From a bacterium (GTDB lineage Bacteria; Auribacterota; UBA3054): 64,000 nt of DNA. The stretch spans positions 1 to 64,000 of the forward strand of contig JAFYXV010000011.1 in the NCBI GenBank assembly GCA_017557885.1. Direction: 5' to 3'. This document shows, one piece after another, positions 26,901 to 32,639 of the stretch. The notes beneath the pieces are model-generated. The model saw only the letters and a list, made by a program, of their open reading frames with translations, was not told where the DNA came from and searched no databases. The position numbers and the translations under genes are program-made. The first letter of the stretch is position 1; every line of letters starts with the position of its first letter.

Positions 26901-27387
26901 CCTGGGGGAAAGAGGCGACAGCAGCGCCTACATGAGGATCAGCACCATCGACACCTGGGGCTACAGGCCTATTTATCTGGTGAAGGACAACGACAGCCAG
27001 ACCATCAGCATCTGCTCCGTTAACGAAGCGGGCGAATTCGAGGTCCTGCTCCAGAAACCCTTCTCCGGTGAGTGGATCGACTTCAGCTTCACCATGGACA
27101 CCGACATCAACGTCGCCATGGTCACCCAGGTCACGCTGGGCGAGGATACGAAGGACGTCGAACTTACGCTGGATCCTGACTACGACTGGACTGCCATCGA
27201 TCAGTTCTCCTTCACGACCTACGTCTATGACGAAGGCGAATCCATCTCTGAGGCTGTCGCGGCTGATTCCGTTCAGACCGGATTGCACATGGCCAGACTG
27301 ATCATCCGCGATCCCGCTCTGCCCGAGCCTGCCGTCTTGGCCATCCTCGGACTCATCGCGGCTCTCGCACTTAGAAAGCGCGGCTAA
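23992..27387 (+). CDS. Giant modular secreted PEP-CTERM protein, third family member
   Basis: A 1131-aa exported protein. ATG 23992 is chosen because it starts the signal peptide (MKKLFVFALAAIAVISAASL) downstream of the promoter; the frame is open 58 codons further upstream. Four lectin-like modules (near 24-225, 323-520, 619-800, 906-1100; the first three contain a FxxYxxG opening and a GGWGxPxxYxDD or YGWGLPDF ending) alternate with BACON-like domains (NGNLDLNTDETTISIINKG and relatives). The C-terminus LPEPAVLAILGLIAALALRKRG is a PEP-CTERM signal. It is related to the pair at 733-8105 in plan, but its modules are a separate subfamily (recurrent QVMHG, MFDxINKxG). Surface adhesion or glycan binding is inferred. 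Confidence 0.85.
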   Translation: MKKLFVFALAAIAVISAASLFAEEEVIWSEDFSTYTTGDLMSAHSNEWTTTGPHLIVEEADGNKCVKFFAPDGESLKSLSFIKVPDTTPLCGRYYIRFSCRLKLFKESQVMHGFRGPEDYFMFDFINKHGDGYGVDCDRSYGSLLFTDGRFPHEQWADYSFLMEITPSAYRLKNMVVNGVTNEYDIAVKISGSGSIGTRLFFGGWGNPEFYLDDFKITKVLKEGQPVTAAVVNGNLDLNTDETTISIINKGAGSFNYKATIASGFDFASLEDAEGTCEGAATVKFKVDRTAMGNQYYHVPVTIDGGEAGSVTVYVGVASGLVLMNCDFECYEEGKRLPDQDTLWQSNGPHYVITDEGSKCMRFYAEEGQSLYNITYNSIPDTKQYTTNYYVKFSCRMKVLEESQVMHGIRNYFMFDAINKLGNAYVVDCHRFYVTEMKLTTGYFPNGKWTDYSFVMDITPGSYRLRSMTINGVTDDFNLPKGEESGQGEIGNAIYFGGWGSPDIYIDDIQLELVEKEAKPELDVSFNSNIGLEETESIITIMNRGGGTLNYNVSLGADYAWASLEGAEGSCQGSAEVKLLLDRAEMGEEYYRGTIHVDGGEAGSQDLSFGVASGHVLYGNDFEMYTVGQPIVTQDGAWTGNEANLIETDASQYLRLTEYTLNMTVPDTTQYANKYMIRFNCRAKANSFDAQICHGFRNGFMIDAIDKFGDGHYVVDLNRMNGSFMQLTSGCFPQGEWCDYGFLLDVRTGVVAMKSIWINGVTNDFEQAAQNQDGMKLGDFYIYGWGLPDFCIDDMEITLVDRAAYPVPVLPSAAPVSYRDTYEATVVNDGGGAAKTSVTVLDYTDFVTAKTSGKLETTDKVTFTVTRDGLQDGFYYARFRYAYEGIDSEITGAVTSLVSFAVGGWYYGTDFQGPYFQEGSLNGQPGWTASEDIQIEKINGESCLTFTANSIATLAACVPNQAAFTLQGRVLGERGDSSAYMRISTIDTWGYRPIYLVKDNDSQTISICSVNEAGEFEVLLQKPFSGEWIDFSFTMDTDINVAMVTQVTLGEDTKDVELTLDPDYDWTAIDQFSFTTYVYDEGESISEAVAADSVQTGLHMARLIIRDPALPEPAVLAILGLIAALALRKRG

Positions 27388-27407
27388 GCAAAAGCTGAAC
27401 GCAACAC

Positions 27408-27443
27408 AAAAAAAGCGACCCTCCCACGAGGGCCGCTTTTTTT
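27408..27443. terminator. Bidirectional terminator between convergent genes
   Basis: A stem GCGACCCTC/GAGGGCCGC (27415-27423/27428-27436), one mismatch, with seven A before and seven T after, so it can serve the PEP-CTERM gene on the plus strand and the AlbA-type gene on the minus strand. Confidence 0.85.
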
Positions 27444-27446
27444 ACA

Positions 27447-28772
27447 TCAGGCTTTCAGTATTTCCCAGTAGCCTGTTTTGTTCGAACCTATGCGCCTGAT
27501 CTTCTCCTCCAGCGACAGCTTATTCAGCGCTCTCTGCACAGTCCTGACCGTCTTTTTAAGCTTACCAGAAAGCTGCACCCTAGTCTGCTTGGGATCGGAT
27601 CTCAGAAGGTCAAAGACCTCGGATTCCGTGGACGGTTTCTTGATCTTGACCCTGTCCCTGGCATCCCTGAAAAACAGGAAAGAAAAACCGCCGTATTTCG
27701 AGGAGAAATCCGTTTTCTTCCCCTCCTTCTCGCAAAGCGCGTAAACTTTCTTGAAGCCGCTGCCGAAAGCCTCCACGTCCTTGCTCTTGTAAAGCGTGTT
27801 CAAAATAACTTTGTTGCGCGGCATCGATTTCAGCTGCTTTTTGGCGAACATCTCCGGGGTGTACTTCTCCGGGAATTCGCCGGGATTATAAATTTCCACC
27901 CTGGTGGGCGTGATCACGATCTCATTTTCGCTTACGCCCCTGTAATCGGCGTGAGCGAAAGAATTCACGATAATTTCCCTCAGAGCTTCCACAGGGATCT
28001 CCGGCACCTCCACCCGGGACGTGCCCTCCCCAAAACGAACGCTCCAGTTTATGTGCTCCTTGACGTAGGAAAAGCCTTTTTCAATAAGGTTGTAAATATT
28101 GTCCTCAAGTCGGTTGATGTCGCTGAAATTTATCCTTTCGTCCGTAACGTAAACCGCCATTTTCAGAACCACCGGCTTTTTGTTTGAGAAAAGATAATAC
28201 CCGGCGTTAGTCAAATGACCGTTCTCATACAATCCGAGTCCTGTAAGAAGTTCGGCCTCGTCATACATAGCCATCTGCGCCAAACGTCCGCAGGCAACCG
28301 CTTTCCTGTAAAAGGCGTTCAGCGCCAAATGATCTATTGATTCCATACCGTACTTCGTCAGATTGTTCTCCCACAAAGAGGACTTGTCCGTCGCCGACAT
28401 CATCTGCTTCAGTTCCTGCGGCGTCATTTCTTCCGTCCTGTCGAAGACACGTTTGAAATATCTTCCCTTTGAGGAATATGGTTTTTCCGAACCGGAAAAA
28501 TCGATTCTGACCACCGTCTTTCCGCCAAGCTTTTCTTCCCTGATCTCCGGATAGATCATAGGCTTTATCGCGCTCTTTATTTTCTTGGCAACGTCTTCCA
28601 GCGTAGAAGCGCTCACCGCCTGCCCTACCACGTCGCCTCCAGGAGCGACTCCAAAATAGACTGTTCCGTGTCCGTGCTTGTTGAGCATGCTGGCGATGTT
28701 ATCGACCGCCTTCTCCAATTCGGCTGTCGATCTCTTGAATTCCATCGTTTCTGATTCGATCCCAAGGTTCAT
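27447..28772 (-). CDS. AlbA_2-type ATP-binding transcriptional regulator
   Basis: A 441-aa protein with an N-terminal AlbA_2 (Schlafen-like DNA-binding) domain (about 8-125: ESETMEFKRST, MLNKHGHGTVYFGV, PYSSKGRYFKR), a middle GHKL ATPase-type domain (about 240-370: ALREIIVNSFAHADYRG, VEIYNPGEF), and a C-terminal winged helix (about 385-441: QTRVQLSGKLKKTVRTVQRA). Such proteins occur widely near accessory genes and some act in phage defence; the role here is unknown. Its promoter overlaps one of two long inverted repeats, suggesting it regulates itself. Composition is more AT-rich than its neighbours. Confidence 0.85.
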   Translation of the reverse strand: MNLGIESETMEFKRSTAELEKAVDNIASMLNKHGHGTVYFGVAPGGDVVGQAVSASTLEDVAKKIKSAIKPMIYPEIREEKLGGKTVVRIDFSGSEKPYSSKGRYFKRVFDRTEEMTPQELKQMMSATDKSSLWENNLTKYGMESIDHLALNAFYRKAVACGRLAQMAMYDEAELLTGLGLYENGHLTNAGYYLFSNKKPVVLKMAVYVTDERINFSDINRLEDNIYNLIEKGFSYVKEHINWSVRFGEGTSRVEVPEIPVEALREIIVNSFAHADYRGVSENEIVITPTRVEIYNPGEFPEKYTPEMFAKKQLKSMPRNKVILNTLYKSKDVEAFGSGFKKVYALCEKEGKKTDFSSKYGGFSFLFFRDARDRVKIKKPSTESEVFDLLRSDPKQTRVQLSGKLKKTVRTVQRALNKLSLEEKIRRIGSNKTGYWEILKA

Positions 28773-28784
28773 AAAACACGCTAA

Positions 28785-28826
28785 AATTTATAGTGACATT
28801 TTATTTAATAAATTTCACTATAAATT
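28785..28826. promoter_or_regulatory. Operator-like inverted repeat 1
   Basis: A perfect 12-bp inverted repeat AATTTATAGTGA (28785-28796) / TCACTATAAATT (28815-28826) with an 18-bp spacer. It starts inside the -10 of the AlbA gene's promoter and covers the transcription start. Confidence 0.7.
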
Positions 28827-28852
28827 ATACGACAATCATCTCCAAAAATCAA
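28824..28852 (-). promoter_or_regulatory. Promoter of the AlbA-type regulator
   Basis: On the minus strand TTGATT (28852-28847), 17 bp, TATAAT (28829-28824). The -10 shares three bases with the right arm of inverted repeat 1, so binding there would block the promoter. The ATG is about 45 nt from the expected start. Confidence 0.7.
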
Positions 28853-28908
28853 CATCCAGCCTAGTATATCAAATAAAATAGCGATTGTCTCGCAATTCTT
28901 ACTGCAGC

Positions 28909-28950
28909 AATTTATAGTGACATTATTAATTAGATTTGTCACTATAAATT
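28909..28950. promoter_or_regulatory. Operator-like inverted repeat 2
   Basis: The same arms as repeat 1, extended to 13 bp (AATTTATAGTGAC 28909-28921 / GTCACTATAAATT 28938-28950), spacer 16 bp. Its centre is 124 bp from that of repeat 1, close to 12 helical turns, as would suit a DNA loop. Confidence 0.7.
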
Positions 28951-28956
28951 TCAAAC

Positions 28957-28982
28957 AAAAAGCCCCAGCGCAAGCTGGGGCT
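28957..28982 (-). terminator. Terminator after the acetylesterase operon
   Basis: A perfect 9-bp stem AGCCCCAGC/GCTGGGGCT (28982-28974/28969-28961) with a TTGC loop and a short T-run (28960-28957) on the minus strand, 14 bp after the stop at 28997. Confidence 0.85.
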
Positions 28983-28996
28983 TAAAAATTAACAAA

Positions 28997-31132
28997 TTAC
29001 TTCACCAGTATCGTCAGGCGGCGGACTTTGAATTTTCCGGCGTTTGCCTGGAAGGTGTAGTCCGGGTTCTTGCCGGGATTGTTGCCGATGCCGATGTCGC
29101 AGGTGACGCCAGGCGTATTGAAATCGTTGTAAGCCATAACCGTCGATTGATTGGCTACGTCGTGGATCTGCATCGATCCGTAGTGGCCGTCATTCGGCAG
29201 CGGCTTGTCGTTGAAGTCGTAATCGTCAGCTGATCCGCCGATGTCAGGCAAACCGGGCGCGGAGGTGTAATTACCTTCCCAGAACTCAATGAGGCCGCCC
29301 TCGGAATCCGTCACTTCTTTTACCGTGGGAACGTTTGAGCGCACCGTCAGATTAGCGACTTTCTGCTGCACGACTTTGTTGGTGTAAATGGGAACGCCTA
29401 GCAGCGTAAGATCAGTTACCGGCGTGTCCATAATGGCAACGCCCCACAGGATCTGGTCTTTCTTGTTCTGGAGTTCCATAACATAGGCGACCTTCTTGGG
29501 AGCGGATGTCAAAGACCTTAGCTTGTTGACGGAGTAATTCTCCTCCGTGAACTGGCCCTTGGCCGGCAGATCGGACTGCAGAAGCACTTTGAAGCCTGTC
29601 AGTTCCGGGATCTTGAGAGCGTCTCCCAGTTTGGCCTCATCCCTTAAGACTACGCCGTTGTCGACTTCAAAGGGCGGAACGGGCAAACCCGAAACGCCGC
29701 TGTAAAGGGAACCGAAGAACGGCGCGGTCGCCAGGTAGCGGATGCTCCTGGGATTTTTCACTTCGTCGGAAGCGACGATCAGCTTCTCCCCTCTCAAGCG
29801 TGCGACTTCGTAAACTTCGTTCTTAATTTCCGCCGGGAAATACCGTCCGTCGTCTCCGGCTATTTCGAATCCTTTCGGCATGGAGCGGTCGTCGTTGTAA
29901 AAATACCAGTCGTTAGTTTCCTGGAAAGTCAAAACGAACGCGCCGTCCTTGATCTCGTAGCTAGTCAGACTGGGCGCTTCCGCCACGATGTCCTTGAAGC
30001 CGTAAACATCCTTCAGGGCATGCAGCGCCAAACGCTTCGCCACCACTTCCTTCTTGTTGGGATGGATGTCGTACATATTGCCGACGTCGCAGGTCGGAAC
30101 GAAGGCCGCGTTCTTCTCCTCACGCGCAAACTTCGCCTGGGCAAGTTCCAATTCATAGAAGCTCTGCCAGTATGGCGCCAGCTGCACGAAATACAGTTTG
30201 AAATCTGGATTCTGGAATTCCTTCGCCCAGCCGTCGTAAAGAGCGTGCATCTTGTCGCAGTAAATTTCCGCTTCCCCGGCGTTGTTGCAGCCCTGGTACC
30301 AGATGAAGCCCTGGGACGCGTAAGGCACGAAAGGCGCCACCATGGCGTTCCACAGCACAGTCGGCTGCTGCATCCACCAGGAGATCACGCCCCTGGCCAT
30401 GCTCTGATCCCACTTGTTGGTCACGGGATAATCAGCAGTTTCTTTCAGCTCAGGATGATTCTCATACCCAGATCTCGGCGTCCAGGCGTCGATATTCGTT
30501 CCGCCCCAGTCGGCGTCGATGATGCCTATCGGCACGCGAAGACTGGCATACAGCTGCAGAGCGTAATAAAAACCGATCGCCGACAGCGACCTTGAATCTT
30601 TGTTTTCCTCTTTGTGCTTTTTGAACTCTTCCGGCGTAAACTTATACCAGGGCGCCTCGATATAAGCCTGAGGATAGGCATTGTGTCCCCTGTTGACCCT
30701 AACGAAGCGCACATAGGGATTCCTGGTCATCGCAAGCATGATCTTTCCATTGGCGTCCCTGAACCTGGGGTCCGCATCCCAGATCGGGCATTCCATATTG
30801 CTCTGCCCGGAAGCGAACCACACTTCGCCCACCAGAATGTCGGACACAACAAGCTCATTCTCGCCTTCACTAATCTTCATCTCGCGCCCTTCGAAGGACG
30901 CTTCCATCGGCTCCAAATAAACCATCCAGTTACCGTTACTATCCGCCTTAGCCGACACCGACTGCCCGGCGAACTCAACCGTCACCTTGCTTCCCGGCTC
31001 CGTTTTGCCCCAAACAGGCACTTTCTTACCCTGCTGCAAAACAGCGTGGTCGCAGAAAGGCGTAGCCAGTTTCAGCTCAGCCAAACCGGGCAGTGCCAAC
31101 AAAAATAACAATGCAAAAACAAGTTTTTTCAT
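28997..31132 (-). CDS. Secreted sialate O-acetylesterase-like protein with extra C-terminal domain
   Basis: A 711-aa SGNH-fold carbohydrate esterase. Signal peptide 1-18; an N-terminal jelly-roll/Ig-like part (20-100); the catalytic SASA-type domain (about 100-480) with nucleophile motif ASGQSNMEC, DADWGGTNIDAWTP, WYQGCNN (usually WYQGExN) and the Asp/His line GNMYDIHPNKK; then a C-terminal beta-rich domain of about 200 aa (520-711, with DYDFNDKPLPNDGHYGSMQI) not found in its paralogue. It probably removes acetyl groups from sialic acid or plant polysaccharide outside the inner membrane. It follows the DUF3990 cassette by 20 nt with an AAGGAATC SD and probably shares its transcript. Confidence 0.85.
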   Translation of the reverse strand: MKKLVFALLFLLALPGLAELKLATPFCDHAVLQQGKKVPVWGKTEPGSKVTVEFAGQSVSAKADSNGNWMVYLEPMEASFEGREMKISEGENELVVSDILVGEVWFASGQSNMECPIWDADPRFRDANGKIMLAMTRNPYVRFVRVNRGHNAYPQAYIEAPWYKFTPEEFKKHKEENKDSRSLSAIGFYYALQLYASLRVPIGIIDADWGGTNIDAWTPRSGYENHPELKETADYPVTNKWDQSMARGVISWWMQQPTVLWNAMVAPFVPYASQGFIWYQGCNNAGEAEIYCDKMHALYDGWAKEFQNPDFKLYFVQLAPYWQSFYELELAQAKFAREEKNAAFVPTCDVGNMYDIHPNKKEVVAKRLALHALKDVYGFKDIVAEAPSLTSYEIKDGAFVLTFQETNDWYFYNDDRSMPKGFEIAGDDGRYFPAEIKNEVYEVARLRGEKLIVASDEVKNPRSIRYLATAPFFGSLYSGVSGLPVPPFEVDNGVVLRDEAKLGDALKIPELTGFKVLLQSDLPAKGQFTEENYSVNKLRSLTSAPKKVAYVMELQNKKDQILWGVAIMDTPVTDLTLLGVPIYTNKVVQQKVANLTVRSNVPTVKEVTDSEGGLIEFWEGNYTSAPGLPDIGGSADDYDFNDKPLPNDGHYGSMQIHDVANQSTVMAYNDFNTPGVTCDIGIGNNPGKNPDYTFQANAGKFKVRRLTILVK

Positions 31133-31152
31133 ATGATTCCTTAAGGTTTATT

Positions 31153-31362
31153 TTAAAATGCTTTTCTAGCTTTCAAATAGATATCTATATCATTATTGAT
31201 ATATTGATATCCTGTCGTGTGCAAAATATCGTAAAACTCTTCCAGATAATCCAAGACTCCGAACTTAGAAAAAAGCTCCAGCGTCTGTTTTCCAGTCAGA
31301 GCGCGATGCGCCTTGTAATTCTCAAGGCAAAAAATAACAAAAGACTTTTCCTTGCTTATCAT
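31153..31362 (-). CDS. DUF3791-type small protein
   Basis: A 69-aa protein beginning MISKEKSFVIFCLENYK and ending HTTGYQYINNDIDIYLKAR; both patterns match the small DUF3791 family as I remember it. No catalytic or membrane features. DUF3791 proteins usually sit beside DUF3990 proteins, as here. It is the last gene of the AT-rich cassette, 9 nt from the gene before. It may be the partner or antitoxin of the DUF3990 protein; that is inference. Confidence 0.7.
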   Translation of the reverse strand: MISKEKSFVIFCLENYKAHRALTGKQTLELFSKFGVLDYLEEFYDILHTTGYQYINNDIDIYLKARKAF

Positions 31363-31371
31363 ACTAACTCC

Positions 31372-31608
31372 TTAAACATCAGGAAAAACTATTTCTCCAG
31401 TTTTTTGCTCCTGCTGAAGCAGCGAATACAACATCGGCGTGCTGTAGTGCCACAATTTTGTCTCTTCCTGTTCCAGAAGAGCATATAGTTTCGAATTATA
31501 GATCTTCGTTATAGCGTCATCTTCCGAGATCTTTTCTTCCTTAACGACTTGGGCAATAAGACCGTCAATGATAATCGGCATCAATACCGTAAATTCATTT
31601 TTATTCAT
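31372..31608 (-). CDS. Small acidic helical protein of the DUF3990 cassette
   Basis: A 78-aa protein, mostly helical and acidic (IIDGLIAQVVKEEKISEDDA, YNSKLYALLEQEETKLW). I do not recognise a named family with certainty; similar small proteins are found with DUF3990 genes. Its start lies inside the end of the DUF3990 gene (8-nt overlap), a sign of tight translational coupling and of a partner or antitoxin role. Confidence 0.6.
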   Translation of the reverse strand: MNKNEFTVLMPIIIDGLIAQVVKEEKISEDDAITKIYNSKLYALLEQEETKLWHYSTPMLYSLLQQEQKTGEIVFPDV

Positions 31609-32092
31609 TGTTTATTTCCCTCGCTTCAATAAACCTTAAAAACTTTAAAGCCTTGTCGCTTCTGAAGACCCACTGCTCTTTCAGAATTTCGGTTTTAAGC
31701 CTTTTTATGGTTTCCTTTGTATCATAAACACCCTGTTCAAAGAGTGTCACCGTTTTATAAACATTATCGTCTGCTATCGGCCCTATCTGTATGTCTTCGG
31801 CCTTGCATATTTCTTTGCCTTTTCTATTGCTTACAACAAACTTCAGACATTCCTTGTCAGCCGTCTCAAAACGAAAAATATCAGTTTGTGTTTTCGCCAG
31901 ATCAAAATCAAATTCGTAAACCGACACAAAACCTAAATCCATTTTGACCCTTTTCATCTTGATCTTGGCCCAGCGAACAGCTTGCTCAAGGGTGGTCGTA
32001 GTATAAAAACCTCTGCCAAAATCAAGAAAGTTATCGCTTTGTATGATCTTTGGCTCCTTGACGATCACCGTGCTTCCATGATATATCTTCAT
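31601..32092 (-). CDS. DUF3990 protein with ADP-ribosyltransferase-like motifs
   Basis: A 163-aa cytosolic protein. MKIYHGST at the N-terminus, then DFGRGFYTTTTLEQAVRWA, then SVYEFDFD and ECLKFVVSNRKGKE match DUF3990, a family I place with ADP-ribosyltransferase/RES-like folds (His, then Tyr with Ser/Thr, then a late acidic position). Enzymes of this kind modify proteins or nucleic acids or destroy NAD and often act as toxins. It is the centre of a four-gene cassette of low G+C with overlapping genes and a strong promoter with almost no leader. Family membership is fairly firm; enzymatic activity and toxin role are inferred. Confidence 0.75.
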   Translation of the reverse strand: MKIYHGSTVIVKEPKIIQSDNFLDFGRGFYTTTTLEQAVRWAKIKMKRVKMDLGFVSVYEFDFDLAKTQTDIFRFETADKECLKFVVSNRKGKEICKAEDIQIGPIADDNVYKTVTLFEQGVYDTKETIKRLKTEILKEQWVFRSDKALKFLRFIEAREINNE

Positions 32093-32385
32093 TCCAGCGT
32101 ATCCAATATTTTGTTAATAGTTTTCTGCTCTTTTAACAGTTCCGACAACATAGTAATGTAATGCTGCCTCAAAGCAAGCAGTTCCCTAACTCTAGCCACC
32201 TTTTCTTCATCCTTTCCTATATACTCATCAAAGATCTTTCCATCTTTTCTGTATTTCAAATAATAATATCTGTTCTTCCTGCAGATCAGAGAGCCCTTGG
32301 GAAGTTCCTTTATCAAGGCCTCGTAATCGCGTATCATTGCCTCGTTGCGCTCGGCCTCGGTTTGTATCACAGTATTAATTATCAT
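32089..32385 (-). CDS. First gene of the DUF3990 cassette, unknown small protein
   Basis: A 98-aa protein from ATG 32385 (an alternative ATG lies at 32337; the frame is also open upstream to 32424, but that part precedes the transcription start). Features: a basic, tyrosine-rich middle (LICRKNRYYYLKYRKDGKIF, EYIGKDEEKV), then a coiled C-terminal helix (LLALRQHYITMLSELLKEQK). The YYYLKYRxxGKxxxxYIGK pattern resembles small beta-hairpin modules in recombinase/transposase-type nucleic-acid binders, so a DNA-binding antitoxin or regulator is possible. Its stop overlaps the DUF3990 start by 4 nt. Confidence 0.65.
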   Translation of the reverse strand: MIINTVIQTEAERNEAMIRDYEALIKELPKGSLICRKNRYYYLKYRKDGKIFDEYIGKDEEKVARVRELLALRQHYITMLSELLKEQKTINKILDTLE

Positions 32386-32391
32386 GCCAAT

Positions 32392-32420
32392 ATTATACCA
32401 CACTAAAAGCCAAAAATCAA
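32392..32420 (-). promoter_or_regulatory. Promoter of the DUF3990 cassette
   Basis: On the minus strand TTGATT (32420-32415), 17 bp, TATAAT (32397-32392). Transcription should start within a few bases of the ATG at 32385, so the first gene would be translated leaderless or from ATG 32337. Confidence 0.75.
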
Positions 32421-32494
32421 TCAAAATGTGTGAGAACGGGCCAATTCACCAACCAGTAATCAATGCATTACCAACAAGTTACAATTATCCTCTC

Positions 32495-32525
32495 AGTTAT
32501 CGTCAGCAACTTGCTGACGATAACT
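32495..32525. repeat. 31-bp perfect palindrome
   Basis: Arms AGTTATCGTCAGCAA (32495-32509) and TTGCTGACGATAACT (32511-32525) around a single base. A near copy of its core occurs 30 kb away at 62950-62976. It lies in the intergenic space between the DUF3990 cassette and the DGR-like target gene; no gene of more than trivial size is in 32426-32633. Confidence 0.8.
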
Positions 32526-32547
32526 ACACATCCCCCCAAAACCAAAA

Positions 32548-32639
32548 ACAATGTTTACAAACACTTTTTTCGGGCAAAATTTAGTGTTCCCAAACACTCT
32601 TTTCGGGCCAAAAACAATGTTTGCAAACATTGTTTAAAG
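32548..32639. repeat. Three dyads at exact 33-bp spacing
   Basis: Three related dyads have centres at 32557.5, 32590.5 and 32623.5. The first two repeat units also share TTTTCGGGC 33 bp apart. The third is a perfect 24-bp palindrome (32612-32635, arms AAACAATGTTTG/CAAACATTGTTT) that overlaps the stop codon of the minus-strand gene and is followed by T's on that strand, so it may also act as a weak terminator. Confidence 0.7.

Noticed and set aside
23953-27288. An open frame of 1111 codons on the minus strand
   Set aside because: It mirrors the PEP-CTERM gene on the plus strand; its product is Val/Ala/Gly-rich without domains, signal peptide or SD, as expected when a codon-biased, GC-rich gene is read backwards. 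The same holds for the minus-strand frames at 1513-2919 and 3301-4380.
32548-32639. CRISPR array
   Set aside because: Only three short dyads with a 33-bp period, no unique spacers between identical repeats, and no cas genes.
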